From contig NZ_CP085840.1 in NCBI RefSeq assembly GCF_020715685.1, positions 744,001-808,000 of the forward strand: a DNA stretch of 64,000 bases. The letters are read 5' to 3'. The notes beneath the pieces are model-generated. The model was not told the DNA's origin and did not search any database. It saw nothing but the letters and a program-made list of their open reading frames with translations. Shown one piece after another: positions 32,327 through 40,650 of this stretch. Source of the DNA: Dermatobacter hominis (GTDB taxonomy: Bacteria > Actinomycetota > Acidimicrobiia > Acidimicrobiales > Microtrichaceae). The translations under genes were made by a program, and so were the position numbers. The stretch's first letter is position 1, and every line of letters begins with the position of its first letter.

Positions 32327-33259
32327 CTACGAGGGCGGGCCGGCCGCCCCGTCGGGTGCGGCGAGCGCGGCCTTGGCCAGCGTGTTCTCGGCCAGGCGCA
32401 TGTGGGCGGCGTCGACCAGCCGGCCGTCGCGGCCGATCGCACCGACCCCGTCGGCCTCCGACGCCCGGTAGTCCTCGATCGCCAGCCGCGCCGCCGCCAC
32501 CTCGTCCTCCGTCGGCGCGAACACCTCGTGCGCGATGGGGACCTGTCCGGGGTGGATCGCCCACTTCCCGTCGAAGCCGAGGAGGCTGGCGTGCTGCGCG
32601 GCGCGCCGGTAGCCGTCCGGGTCCTGGTACGCGGGGTACGGCGCGTCGATGGCGTCGATGCCCGCCGCCCGCGCCGCGGTCAGGACCTGCGCCCGGGCGA
32701 AGTGCCAGAAGTCGCCGGGGTACTCCCCCACCGGCTCGAAGTTGCCGTCGACCCGCGCCCGCTGCGACGCCGACAGGTCGCCGGCGCCGAAGATGATCGC
32801 CTCGAGCCGTGGGCTCGACCGGGCGATGGCGGCGGCGTCGGCGAGGCCCGCCGACTCCTCGATCAGCACCTCGAGGCCGACGCGGTGATCGGTGCGCAGC
32901 TTGGCCTCGAGCTGCGTGAGCAGCACGTCGACCCACCACACGTCCCGGGCCGACCGGGCCTTCGGGACGATGAGGACGTCGAGGTGCTCGCCCGCACCGG
33001 TCACGACCTCGACGACGTCGTCGTGGCACCACGGGGTGTCGATCCCGTTGATGCGGACGGCGCGCACCGTGCGGCCCCAGTCCAGCTCCCGCAGCGCGGC
33101 GACCGCGGTGGCCCGTGCCGCCTCCTTCGCCGACGGGGCGCACGCGTCCTCGAGGTCGAGGAACACGAGGTCCGCGCCCGACGAGGCCGCCTTCTCGCAC
33201 ATCCGCTCGTTGCTCGCCGGCGTGGCGAGCTCCGCTCGTCGGATCCGGGTTCGTCGCAC
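32327..33259 (-). CDS. CitE-like CoA ester lyase (HpcH/HpaI aldolase family)
   Basis: The 310-residue protein has the CitE/Mcl layout: LVFLDLEDACAPSAKEAAR at about residues 31-49 (Asp/Glu for substrate/Mg), VLIEESAGLADAAAIA with the Mg-binding Glu, AIIFGAGDLSASQRAR with the second metal Asp, and the C-terminal LLGFDGKWAIHPGQV. Such enzymes cleave or form malyl-, citramalyl- or beta-hydroxyacyl-CoA. GTG 33259 follows GAGGAGG. It is the last gene of an operon starting with the monooxygenase 34505-35863 and CoA transferase 33297-34496. The CoA transferase may make the CoA ester on which this lyase acts. Confidence 0.88.
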   Translation of the reverse strand: MRRTRIRRAELATPASNERMCEKAASSGADLVFLDLEDACAPSAKEAARATAVAALRELDWGRTVRAVRINGIDTPWCHDDVVEVVTGAGEHLDVLIVPKARSARDVWWVDVLLTQLEAKLRTDHRVGLEVLIEESAGLADAAAIARSSPRLEAIIFGAGDLSASQRARVDGNFEPVGEYPGDFWHFARAQVLTAARAAGIDAIDAPYPAYQDPDGYRRAAQHASLLGFDGKWAIHPGQVPIAHEVFAPTEDEVAAARLAIEDYRASEADGVGAIGRDGRLVDAAHMRLAENTLAKAALAAPDGAAGPPS

Positions 33260-33296
33260 CGGGACCTCCTCGGGCCGGTCCGCGCCGCAGCGCGGG

Positions 33297-34496
33297 TCAG
33301 ATGACGCCGTCCTCCACGAGGGCGGCTCGCTCCTGCTCGTCCAGGCCCAGGAGCGAGCCGTAGACGTCGTCGTTGTCGGCGCCGAGGGCGGGGCCGAGGC
33401 GCCCCACCACGCCGGGCGTCGCGCTCATCCGGGCCACCGGCGCCTGGACCCGCACCGGGCCGAGGTCGTCGTCGTCGACGCGCACGAACGTCCCCCGGGC
33501 CGCCAGGTGCTCGTCGTCGAGCAGCTGGCGCCCGTCGTAGACCGGCGCGGCCGCGACGTCGGCGGCGAGGAACGTCGACATCGCCTCGTCGAGCGTGCGG
33601 GTCCGGACCCATGCCGCCACCAGGTCGTCGACCTCGGCGGCGCGCTCCTGGCGTCGGATCGGGTCGACGTAGTCGGGGTCCTCGGCCAGGTCGGTCCGGC
33701 CGATCGCCCGGTAGACGCGGACGGCGACGCTGGGCGAGGCGCTCGAGAGCGCGAGCCAGCGGTCGTCCGACGTGCGGTACGCGTTGCGCGGCGCGCTGGC
33801 GTCCAGGCGGTTGCCGGACCGGCGCGGGACGATGCCGAGCTGGTCGACGGCGAGCGTGTTCCACTCCATGAGCCGGGCCAGGGGCTCGACCAGGTTGACG
33901 TCGACGAGCTGGCCGCTGCCGCCACCGACGTCCCGGTGGTAGAGCGCGGCCACGACGGCGACCGCGGCGGCGAGCGACGCCACCCCGTCGGCGAGCATGA
34001 ACGGCGGGAGCGTGGGCGGCCCGTCGGCCTGGCCGGTGAGGTGGGCGAACCCGCTCATCGCCTCGGCGAGCGTGCCGTAGCCCGGTCGGTCGGCCGCAGG
34101 GCCGCCGCCGCCGTACCCGCTCACGTGGCACATGACGACGTCGGGGTGCGCGGCGTGCACCGACTCCCAGTCGATGCCCCACCGGCGGAGCGCGCTCGGT
34201 CGGTTGCCGACGACGAGCACGTCGGCGACTCCGAGCAGGCGGTGGAACAGCCGCTGCCCGTCGTCCCGGCGGAGGTCGAGCGTGACGCAGCGCTTGCCCC
34301 GGGTGACGCTCTTCCACATCAGCCCGATGCCGTCCTTGCGGACGCCCCAGGTGCGCATGGGGTCGCCCGAGCCCGGCGGTTCGACCTTGATCACCTCGGC
34401 GCCGAACTCTCCGAGCTGGGTGCCGACCATCGGACCGGCCGCGAGCGTGGCGGCCTCGATCACCCGCACCCCCGACAGCGGTCCGCCGGCGCCCAC
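33297..34496 (-). CDS. CaiB/BaiF (class III) CoA transferase
   Basis: The 399-residue protein has the canonical order, in contrast to the permuted one at 6950: GVRVIEAATLAAGPMVGTQLGEFGAEVIKVE near the start, SVTRGKRCVTLDLRRDDGQ, CHVSGYGGGGPAADRPGYGT, and PPFMLADGVASLAAAVAVVAAL with the catalytic Asp. It transfers CoA between carboxylates. GTG 34496 lies 8 bases after the stop of the flavin monooxygenase and keeps the family N-terminus; the open frame upstream is antisense to other genes. The stop is followed by 37 bases to the CitE-like gene. It probably activates the acid made by the upstream steps. Confidence 0.9.
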   Translation of the reverse strand: MGAGGPLSGVRVIEAATLAAGPMVGTQLGEFGAEVIKVEPPGSGDPMRTWGVRKDGIGLMWKSVTRGKRCVTLDLRRDDGQRLFHRLLGVADVLVVGNRPSALRRWGIDWESVHAAHPDVVMCHVSGYGGGGPAADRPGYGTLAEAMSGFAHLTGQADGPPTLPPFMLADGVASLAAAVAVVAALYHRDVGGGSGQLVDVNLVEPLARLMEWNTLAVDQLGIVPRRSGNRLDASAPRNAYRTSDDRWLALSSASPSVAVRVYRAIGRTDLAEDPDYVDPIRRQERAAEVDDLVAAWVRTRTLDEAMSTFLAADVAAAPVYDGRQLLDDEHLAARGTFVRVDDDDLGPVRVQAPVARMSATPGVVGRLGPALGADNDDVYGSLLGLDEQERAALVEDGVI

Positions 34497-34504
34497 GGTC
34501 GCGC

Positions 34505-35863
34505 TCAGCCCCGCGCCGCCGGGCGCTCCAGGCCGAGGTGGTCCCGCAGCGTCGTGCCCTCGTACCGCTCGCGGAACAGGCCGCGGCGCTGCAGCTCCGG
34601 CACCACCATCCGGACGACGTCCTCGTAGGCACCGGGCGTGTGGGTCGCGGCGATCACGAAGCCGTCGCACGCGCCGGTCGTGAACCACTCCTCCATCTGG
34701 TCGGCGACGTCCGCGCCGGTCCCGACGAACCGGGGTCCCTGCAGCAGCGTGGCGCGGTGGCCGGCGAGGTCGGCGAGGGTGACGCGATCGCCGATGTGCT
34801 GGCGCAGGTTCTGGACGAGGCCCCGGATGCCCGACACCGACTCGATCAGCTCGTCGGTGATCTCGGCGTCGAGCGGCAGCGTGGAGAAGTCGTGGTTCAT
34901 CAGCTCCGACAGGAGCGTGAGCGACGCGGTGGGGTCGACGAGGTCGTTGAGGAACACCTGCTCGCGCTCCTCGGCCTGGGCCCGCGACTCGCCCACCACC
35001 GTGTACGCCATCGGCAGCATGCGCACGGCGTCGGGGTCGCGGCCGAGCTCGGCGATGCGATCCTTCTGGTCCTTGTAGTGCGTGCGGGCGATGTCGACGT
35101 CGGGATCCCCGGTGAAGATGAGCTCCGCCCAGCGCGCCGCGAAGTCGCGACCGCGGCCCGACGAGCCGGCCTGCAGGAGCACCGGTCGGCCCTGGGGGGT
35201 GCGCGGCACGGTGAGCGGACCCCTGACGTCGAACCACTCCCCGTGGTGGCCGAGCTCGTGGACCTTGTCGGGGTCGGCGAACGTGCCGCCGGCGCGGTCG
35301 AGGACCAGCGCGTCGTCGTCCCAGGTGTCCCACAGCCCGGTCGTGGCCTCGAGGAACTCGTCGGCGCGGTCGTAGCGGGCGTTGTGGTCGAGGATGGCGT
35401 CGACACCGAAGTTCTGCGCCTCCCCGTCGTTGACCGAGGTGACCACGTTCCACGCCGCCCGGCCACCGGTGAGGTGGTCGAGCGTCGCGAACGTCCGGGC
35501 CACGTGGTACGGCGAGTAGTAGGTGGTCGAGTACGTCGCGCCCAGGCCGATGCGCTCGGTCACGCCGGCGATCAGCCCGAGCACCACGCTGAGGTCGAGC
35601 TTCACCGGCCGTGCCCCCAACCGGACCGCCTCGGCCACCGACCCGCCGTAGATGCCGGGCATGGCGAGGCGGTCGTCGAAGAACATCATGTCGAAGCAGC
35701 CCTGCTCCAGGACCCGCCCGAGCTGCTGGTAGTAGCGCTGGTCGAGGAACCCGTGGTCGGTCGCGGGGTGGCGCCACGACCCCGAGTACACGGTCACGTT
35801 GCCGGCCTGCATGAAGGCGACGAGCGACATGGCCCCACGGGACGTGCCGGCACGGTCGGTCAT
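34505..35863 (-). CDS. LLM-class flavin-dependent monooxygenase (NtaA/SnaA/DszA family)
   Basis: The 452-residue protein belongs to the large FMN-dependent two-component monooxygenases: FFDDRLAMPGIYGGSVAEA, LGATYSTTYYSPYHVARTFATLDHLTGGRAAWNVVTS, DEFLEATTGLWDTWDDDAL, and VLLQAGSSGRGRDFAARWAELIFTGDPD (each read in shorter blocks) are its hallmarks. These enzymes need a partner FMN reductase and oxidise aminopolycarboxylates, sulfones, or cyclic ketones. ATG 35863 is preceded by GGAAGGGAG. It starts the operon with CoA transferase and CitE-like lyase. The CGAGAAC/GTTTCCG site at 35910-35926 lies 47 bases upstream. Confidence 0.9.
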   Translation of the reverse strand: MTDRAGTSRGAMSLVAFMQAGNVTVYSGSWRHPATDHGFLDQRYYQQLGRVLEQGCFDMMFFDDRLAMPGIYGGSVAEAVRLGARPVKLDLSVVLGLIAGVTERIGLGATYSTTYYSPYHVARTFATLDHLTGGRAAWNVVTSVNDGEAQNFGVDAILDHNARYDRADEFLEATTGLWDTWDDDALVLDRAGGTFADPDKVHELGHHGEWFDVRGPLTVPRTPQGRPVLLQAGSSGRGRDFAARWAELIFTGDPDVDIARTHYKDQKDRIAELGRDPDAVRMLPMAYTVVGESRAQAEEREQVFLNDLVDPTASLTLLSELMNHDFSTLPLDAEITDELIESVSGIRGLVQNLRQHIGDRVTLADLAGHRATLLQGPRFVGTGADVADQMEEWFTTGACDGFVIAATHTPGAYEDVVRMVVPELQRRGLFRERYEGTTLRDHLGLERPAARG

Positions 35864-35909
35864 GGTGGCTCCCTTCCGTCCCCTGCGGCCGCCCCGGGCG
35901 GCATCGCTG

Positions 35910-35926
35910 CGAGAACGCCGTTTCCG
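35910..35926. promoter_or_regulatory. CGAGAAC-N3-GTTNTCG type operator (monooxygenase operon)
   Basis: CGAGAAC-GCC-GTTTCCG; 5 of 7 arm pairs match. It lies 47 bases upstream of the monooxygenase ATG on the minus strand, in the gap shared with amidohydrolase 36064. The right arm GTTTCCG is identical to that of the Rieske promoter site at 39911. Confidence 0.65.
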
Positions 35927-36006
35927 TCCTGGTAGAAGCACAGTAGCAGCACGGCGGGTCCGCTGCACCCGCGTTGTCGTCCTCGCCTACCGACGCTCTC
36001 CGCTCG

Positions 36007-36023
36007 CGATAACCTCGTTCTCC
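36007..36023. promoter_or_regulatory. CGAGAAC-N3-GTTNTCG type operator (amidohydrolase 36064 promoter)
   Basis: CGATAAC-CTC-GTTCTCC, 41 bases upstream of the GTG start at 36064 and 97 bases from the divergent site at 35910. The two sites suggest each divergent gene has its own operator. Confidence 0.65.
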
Positions 36024-36063
36024 GCACCGGCGCAGGCGCGTCGCTGCGGAACCGGAGGACCCA

Positions 36064-37323
36064 GTGCCACGTCGTCGCGATCCCGGCCCACCCGTCCGAC
36101 TGCGCGCCGCCCGCATGGTCGACGTCGACGCCGGCACGCTCGTCGAACCCGGCGACCTCCTGGTCGAGGCCGGGCGCATCGTCGACGTCAGCCCCGGCAC
36201 CGTCCCCGACGGCACGGTCGAGGTCCACCTCGGCGACGTCACGCTGCTGCCCGGGCTCATGGACATGGAGGTGAACCTCGTCATGGGCGGCCCCGACCAC
36301 GAGAGCCCCCTGGTCGCGGTGCAGGACGACCCGGCGGTGAAGCTGCTGCGGGCCGTCGCCAACTGCCGGCGGACGCTGCGCTCGGGCTTCACCACCGTGC
36401 GCAACCTGGGTCTGTTCGTGCAGACCGGCGGGATCCTCCTCGACGTCGCGCTGATGAAGGCGGTCGACCGGGGCTGGATCGACGGGCCCCGCATCGTGCC
36501 CGCCGGCCACGCCATCAGCCCGACCGGCGGCCACCTCGAGCCGACGATGTTCCAGGCCCTCGGGCCGCACGTCCTGCCGCTGACCGTCGAGGAGGGCGTG
36601 GCCGACGGCGTCGACCAGGTGCGGCGCGCGGTCCGCTACCAGATCAAGTACGGCGCACGGCTCATCAAGGTGTGCGCCTCCGGCGGGATCATGTCCCACA
36701 CGGGTCCGGCGGGCGCGCAGCAGTACTCGCGGGAGGAGCTGGCGACCGTCGTCGACGAGGCCCACCGCGCCGGGCTGCGCGTCGCCGCTCACGCCCACGG
36801 CGACGACGGCATCCGGACCGCGATCGAGGTCGGCATCGACTGCATCGAGCACGGCTCGCTCATGTCCGAGGAGACCATGCAGATGATGATCGACGCCGGC
36901 ACCTTCCTCGTCCCGACCACCTACCTCGCCGACGGGATGGACGTCTCGCGCGCCGCACCGGAGCTGCAGGCCAAGGCGGCCGAGGTGTTCCCGCAGGCCA
37001 AGCGCACGGTGAGCGCGGCGATCGAGCGGGGCGTCATGGTCGCGTGCGGCACCGATGCGCCCGCCATCCCCCACGGTCGCAACGCCAGGGAGCTGATCGC
37101 CCTGGTCGACCGCGGGATGACGCCGGCGCAGGCGCTCCGGGCCGCGACGACGGTCGCGGCCGACCTCATCGACGTCCAGGACCGCGGCCGGCTGGCGCCG
37201 GGCCTGCTGGCCGACGTGATCGCGGTCGAGGGCGATCCGCTCGCCGACATCACCGCCACCGAGCGCGTCCGGTTCGTGATGAAGGACGGCGTCACGTTCC
37301 GCGACGACACCGCGACCGGCTGA
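36064..37323 (+). CDS. amidohydrolase-superfamily protein lacking the canonical HxH motif
   Basis: The 419-residue protein resembles prolidase/imidazolonepropionase-type amidohydrolases: LLPGLMDMEVNL at about residues 61-72, TTVRNLG, KYGARLIKVCASGGIMS with the probable carboxylated Lys, VAAHAHGDDGIRTAIEVGIDCIEHGSL, and VACGTDAPAIPHG for the terminal Asp. The usual PGLIDxHxH is replaced: Glu69 and Asn71 stand where two His ligands are expected, while the later ligands are intact. GTG 36064 is the first start after the operator. It is divergent from the monooxygenase operon. Substrate is unknown; hydrolysis of an amide, lactone or cyclic imide is plausible. Confidence 0.85.
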   Translation: MPRRRDPGPPVRLRAARMVDVDAGTLVEPGDLLVEAGRIVDVSPGTVPDGTVEVHLGDVTLLPGLMDMEVNLVMGGPDHESPLVAVQDDPAVKLLRAVANCRRTLRSGFTTVRNLGLFVQTGGILLDVALMKAVDRGWIDGPRIVPAGHAISPTGGHLEPTMFQALGPHVLPLTVEEGVADGVDQVRRAVRYQIKYGARLIKVCASGGIMSHTGPAGAQQYSREELATVVDEAHRAGLRVAAHAHGDDGIRTAIEVGIDCIEHGSLMSEETMQMMIDAGTFLVPTTYLADGMDVSRAAPELQAKAAEVFPQAKRTVSAAIERGVMVACGTDAPAIPHGRNARELIALVDRGMTPAQALRAATTVAADLIDVQDRGRLAPGLLADVIAVEGDPLADITATERVRFVMKDGVTFRDDTATG

Positions 37324-37393
37324 GCGGGCCGGGCGAGCGCCCCGGTGGGGTCGGGGCCGGGGCCGCCGAACGCCGACGGGCGTCGCGGAGCGA

Positions 37394-38080
37394 CTAGGTC
37401 CGGGGTCCGACGCCGAGCCCGTCGAGCAGGAGCTCCCACAGGCCCTCGGCCGCCGGCTCGGCGGGGCGCACCGACGAGGCGCTGATCGTGTCGGCGAACG
37501 TGTTGAACATGACCGCCTGCAGCACGACGCCGGTGATCCGGCGGTGGTCGAGCCCCGGGCGGATCGACCCCGCCGCCGCCGCGTCGTCGAGCATGTCCTC
37601 GTACGCCGACACGAGCGGGGCGAACGCCTTGGCCGCCTCGTCGGGGTGCTTGGTCAGCAGCTGCTGGGCGAAATCGGCCATGACCGACGCGGCGTTCGCC
37701 GTGCCCTTGCCCCCGCCGCTCGGCCGGCAGATCCGGTAGTACTCGCTCGTGAAGAGGTGCAGCCGCTCGAGCGGGTCCTCGGTGCCCTCGACCCGGGCGA
37801 CCACCTGCTCCGCGGCGCTGCGGACCGACTCCTCGAACATCGCCAGCAGCAGCTCGTGCTTGCCGGCGAAGTACTGGTAGAAGCTCCGCAGCGACTGGCC
37901 GGAGCGCTCCACGACCTCCTGCACCGTGAACTCGCGGTCCGGTGACGCCTGCATGAGCGCCATGGCGGCGTCGAGGAAGCGCTGCACCCGCTCCTCGGCC
38001 CGGGCCCGTGCCGGGTCGAGCGACCTCGCCACGGCCATCTCCCGCCAGGTCGCCGTCTCGGCCGCGCGCTCGTTCGCCAT
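37394..38080 (-). CDS. TetR-family regulator, candidate master regulator of the GAGAAC-box genes
   Basis: The 228-residue protein has its helix-turn-helix at about residues 35-80 (EFTVQEVVERSGQSLRSFYQYFAGKHELLLAMF), where SLRSFYQYF replaces the common SxGTLYxHF. The C-terminal domain is helical with EYYRICRPSGGGKG and DHRRITGVVLQAVMFNTFADTI. ATG 38080 is chosen; GTG 38098 is an in-frame alternative. A site CGAGAGG-ACC-GTTCTCG (38105-38121) lies 25 bases upstream of the start, so it is probably autoregulated. The same box is found in the promoters of its neighbours and of the transporter. It lies in the middle of these genes. That it binds the box is inferred from position, not shown. Confidence 0.85.
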   Translation of the reverse strand: MANERAAETATWREMAVARSLDPARARAEERVQRFLDAAMALMQASPDREFTVQEVVERSGQSLRSFYQYFAGKHELLLAMFEESVRSAAEQVVARVEGTEDPLERLHLFTSEYYRICRPSGGGKGTANAASVMADFAQQLLTKHPDEAAKAFAPLVSAYEDMLDDAAAAGSIRPGLDHRRITGVVLQAVMFNTFADTISASSVRPAEPAAEGLWELLLDGLGVGPRT

Positions 38081-38104
38081 GGCGGCAAGGCTACCCACGC
38101 CGGG

Positions 38105-38121
38105 CGAGAGGACCGTTCTCG
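38105..38121. promoter_or_regulatory. CGAGAAC-N3-GTTNTCG type operator (TetR autoregulatory site)
   Basis: CGAGAGG-ACC-GTTCTCG, 25 bases upstream of the TetR ATG at 38080 (minus strand). The left arm CGAGAGG is nearly identical to the left arm of the site at 56837 (TGAGAGG). Confidence 0.7.
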
Positions 38122-38149
38122 CCCACCGCTGACGCCGGCCGGACCCGGG

Positions 38150-38530
38150 TCACACGGCCGGTTCGACGACGACGTCCATCGATGCCGCCCCGCTGTCGGG
38201 GACACGGGGCTGGCGCCAGACCTCGACGGGGAACGAGGCGTTCACGAGCGAGTAGCACAGCCACAGCAGGCGCTCGGCGTCCTCGGGGAGGGCGTCGAGC
38301 CCGTACCCGTCGCAGTGCGCGATCGCGTCCTCGAGCCGCGGGAAGGCGGCGTCGTAGAACGCCTGGAGCTCGTCCATCGAGCTGGCCAGCCGCTTGGCGT
38401 AGCGCTCGGCCTCGGTGCGCAGCGCCCAGTCGGCGTACGGCTCGAGGTCGGCGAACTCGGGCGGCAGGACCGGGTCGGACTGCTGTGCTGGGTCGGACTG
38501 GGGGGCCGGGTCGGCGGTCGGGGTCGTCAT
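38150..38530 (-). CDS. small conserved partner of the Rieske oxygenase, function unknown
   Basis: The 126-residue acidic protein starts at ATG 38530 after GGAGGAGC. The first 20 residues hold a short repeat (QSDPAQQSDP). The rest is helical: YADWALRTEAERYAKRLASSMDELQAFYDAAFPRLEDAI, then a Cys/Trp-containing end (RLLWLCYSLVNASFPVEVWRQP). It begins 17 bases after the Rieske oxygenase stop and is in the same operon. It does not resemble a classical beta subunit of ring-hydroxylating dioxygenases (those are about 160-190 residues with an NTF2 fold), so it is likely a different accessory protein. I do not recognise a named family. Confidence 0.75.
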   Translation of the reverse strand: MTTPTADPAPQSDPAQQSDPVLPPEFADLEPYADWALRTEAERYAKRLASSMDELQAFYDAAFPRLEDAIAHCDGYGLDALPEDAERLLWLCYSLVNASFPVEVWRQPRVPDSGAASMDVVVEPAV

Positions 38531-38547
38531 CGTCGGTGCTCCTCCGG

Positions 38548-39852
38548 TCACGACGCGGCCGGGATCCGGACCGAGCTCACCGAGCGCTCGCGCGCCTGGA
38601 AGTCGGCGACGTGGTCGCGGGCGGTCTTGTGGAGGTGGCGCAGGAGCACCTCCTGGTCGTTCAGCGGGAACTCGGTGACCGCACGGGACTCGAGCATCGT
38701 CTGGGTCGCCTCGAGCGTGTTGCCGTCCTGCAGCGCGTACTCCTTGAACGTCACCGCGGCGAGCTCCTGCGCCAAGCGCTCCCGGGCGGTCGTCGGCGGC
38801 ACGAAGTAGAGCGTCCCCTCGAAGATGTGCGTGCGGTGCGAGGTCGGCCAGTAGTGGTAGGTCAGGTACCAGTTGGGCGCCCACACCAGCAGCATGAAGT
38901 TCGGGAAGAACACGAAGCTGTCCACGCCCCAGGCGGGGCTGCGGGCCGGGTTGAGGCCGGGCGGCAGCTCGTCGAGCTCGAGGCCGATGTCGGGCCGGTC
39001 CCACGGGCCGAAGAGGCCGCTGCGGAGGACCCGCTCCACGGGCTTGACCATGCCGAGGTCCTTCGGCGGCGACATGCCGCCCCACGACGAGACCATGCCG
39101 TGCGGACCGTCGATCTCGTACGAGAGCGCCTCGTAGCCGTAGCCCGCGAGCTTGCGCGACTCCTCGGCGACCGCCTGCTTCGCGTGCAGGACGGGTGCGT
39201 GGTAGAACTCGGCGAAGGCGTCGATGAACAGCTTCCAGTTGCTCCCGACCTCGGCCCGGTACTTGTGCACCTGGGTCATGCGGTCGAAGGGGTAGCCGAC
39301 GAGGCCGGCGCCGATCTCCCCCAGGTACTCGCTCGCCGAGGTCGTGTTGTCGGGGTCGAGGTTCACGAACACGAACCCCTCCCACACCTCGCACTGGACC
39401 GGGACCAGGCCGTAGTCGGCCTTGTCGAGGTCGAAGAACTCCTCCTCCTGCTGGACGAAGGTGAGGTCGCCCTCGAGGCCGTAGCGCCAGCCGTGGTACT
39501 TGCACGTGAACTGGCGGCACGTCCCGGAGGTCTCCTCCTTCGGGAAGTCGTTCCACACGAGCTTGTTGCCGCGGTGGCGGCAGATGTTGTGGAAGGCGCG
39601 GACGCCGCCGTCGGCGGTCCGCACCACGACGACCGACGTGCGGGCGGCGTCGATCTCCCGGGTGAAGTAGCTGCCGGTGCGGGGCAGCTGCTCGACCCGC
39701 CCCACGTTCAGCCACGTGCGGCGGAAGATCGCGTCGCGCTCCAGCTCGTAGTGCTCGGGCGAGATCGAGTCCTCGTAGGAGACCGGACCCGTCCCCAGCT
39801 CGGGGTGGGCCTCGGTCCAGCTCCCGTCGGCCGGCTTCGGGAAGTGTGCCAT
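38548..39852 (-). CDS. aromatic ring-hydroxylating / steroid-type Rieske oxygenase alpha subunit
   Basis: The 434-residue protein has the Rieske 2Fe-2S ligands Cys91 and His93 (NICRHRGN) and Cys117 and His120 (FTCKYHGW), and the mononuclear iron site in the catalytic domain: Asp211, His218 and His223 (DAFAEFYHAPVLH). It catalyses NAD(P)H- and O2-dependent hydroxylation, with electrons from a reductase such as 42457-43581. ATG 39852 is preceded by CAGGAGC. The small gene 38150-38530 follows. A GAGAAC box at 39911-39927 lies 59 bases upstream. Substrate is unknown; the size and motifs fit both aromatic and large polycyclic substrates. Confidence 0.93.
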   Translation of the reverse strand: MAHFPKPADGSWTEAHPELGTGPVSYEDSISPEHYELERDAIFRRTWLNVGRVEQLPRTGSYFTREIDAARTSVVVVRTADGGVRAFHNICRHRGNKLVWNDFPKEETSGTCRQFTCKYHGWRYGLEGDLTFVQQEEEFFDLDKADYGLVPVQCEVWEGFVFVNLDPDNTTSASEYLGEIGAGLVGYPFDRMTQVHKYRAEVGSNWKLFIDAFAEFYHAPVLHAKQAVAEESRKLAGYGYEALSYEIDGPHGMVSSWGGMSPPKDLGMVKPVERVLRSGLFGPWDRPDIGLELDELPPGLNPARSPAWGVDSFVFFPNFMLLVWAPNWYLTYHYWPTSHRTHIFEGTLYFVPPTTARERLAQELAAVTFKEYALQDGNTLEATQTMLESRAVTEFPLNDQEVLLRHLHKTARDHVADFQARERSVSSVRIPAAS

Positions 39853-39910
39853 GCGCGTCGCTCCTGCCAGATCGGCGTACCCGGGCGACGGTAGCACACC
39901 TCTCGGCTGA

Positions 39911-39927
39911 TGAGAACCGCGTTTCCG
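39911..39927. promoter_or_regulatory. CGAGAAC-N3-GTTNTCG type operator (Rieske promoter)
   Basis: TGAGAAC-CGC-GTTTCCG, 59 bases upstream of the Rieske oxygenase ATG (minus strand). Its right arm is identical to the site in front of the monooxygenase at 35910. Confidence 0.65.
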
Positions 39928-39960
39928 CCTTCGAACGCCACCGTCACCTCACGCTGTCTT

Positions 39961-40021
39961 CGTGGGTGCTGTCTCGTGGGGTGCTGTCCGGTGGGGGTGC
40001 TGGCCCGTGTGGGTGCTGAGC
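39961..40021. repeat. degenerate tandem repeat of about 15 bases
   Basis: Four imperfect units of the type CGTGGGGTGCTGTCC follow each other at 39961-39974, 39975-39989, 39990-40005 and 40006-40021. They lie in the 203-base gap between the Rieske start (39852) and the stop of the AhpD-like gene (40056), which has no other recognisable content apart from the operator at 39911. Confidence 0.7.
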
Positions 40022-40055
40022 TGCGCTGCTGTTGCTTGCGCCGGCGCGGCCCGGG

Positions 40056-40634
40056 TCAGCCGTCGCGGCGGAGGTCGTCGTCGAGCTCGGTGCCGGCCGA
40101 GCGGATGAGCATGGCCAGCGTCTCGTACGCCCCCACCGTGAAGATCACGTCCATCAGCTGCGGCGCGTCGAGCGACGCGGCGAGCACCTCCCAGGTCGCG
40201 TCCGAGATGCGGGCATCCGCGACCAGCTCGTCGACGGCGCGCAGGAGCGCGGCCTCGAGAGGGTCCCAACCCGTTGCGTCGGGGCCCTCGGCCACCCGCG
40301 CCACCTCGTCGTCGCCGAGGCCGACGTCGACCGCGATCACGGCGTGCTGCGCCCACTCGTACTCGCAGTCCCGGACGACGGCCACGCGCAGCACGAGGAG
40401 CTCCCGCTGGCGCTGGGTGAGCGTCGTCCCGAACTGCACCTGCCCGTTGAACGTGTGGTACGCGGTCGTGAGGCGCGGGTGGTGGGCGAGCGTGCCCAGG
40501 ATGTTGAGGCCCTTCGGCCGGTCGTCGCGCCGCGGTGGGAACGGGTGCGTGGGCGCCGGGGGGCGCAGCGCGGCCAGCGCGTCGCGCATGGCCGGGGGCC
40601 ACTGCTCGGGCGGGATCGGGTCGAGTCGAGCCAC
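40056..40634 (-). CDS. carboxymuconolactone decarboxylase (AhpD-like) family protein
   Basis: The 192-residue protein has the CMD fold: TLTQRQRELLVLRVAVVRDCEYEWAQHAVIAVDVGLGDDEVARVAEG, with the Glu-Cys-x-x-His-like cluster (CEYEWAQH) rather than the CxxC of AhpD peroxidases. It ends with MDVIFTVGAYETLAMLIRSAGTELD. Such proteins act as gamma-carboxymuconolactone decarboxylases or are of unknown enzymatic role. GTG 40634 starts 16 bases after the CoA ligase stop, so they are one operon. The lack of a second Cys makes a redox role less likely. Confidence 0.85.
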   Translation of the reverse strand: MARLDPIPPEQWPPAMRDALAALRPPAPTHPFPPRRDDRPKGLNILGTLAHHPRLTTAYHTFNGQVQFGTTLTQRQRELLVLRVAVVRDCEYEWAQHAVIAVDVGLGDDEVARVAEGPDATGWDPLEAALLRAVDELVADARISDATWEVLAASLDAPQLMDVIFTVGAYETLAMLIRSAGTELDDDLRRDG

Positions 40635-40650
40635 GTCGTCCGCCGCGGCC

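Noticed and set aside
33297-36515. One continuous minus-strand frame of more than 1000 codons covering the CoA transferase and beyond
   Set aside because: Only the first 399 codons (from GTG 34496) match a protein family; the rest runs antisense or out of frame through the monooxygenase gene and 36 kb amidohydrolase.
37324-37393. Possible terminator between amidohydrolase 36064 and TetR 37394
   Set aside because: Short GC-rich inverted segments are present but none forms a convincing long stem, so no feature is called.
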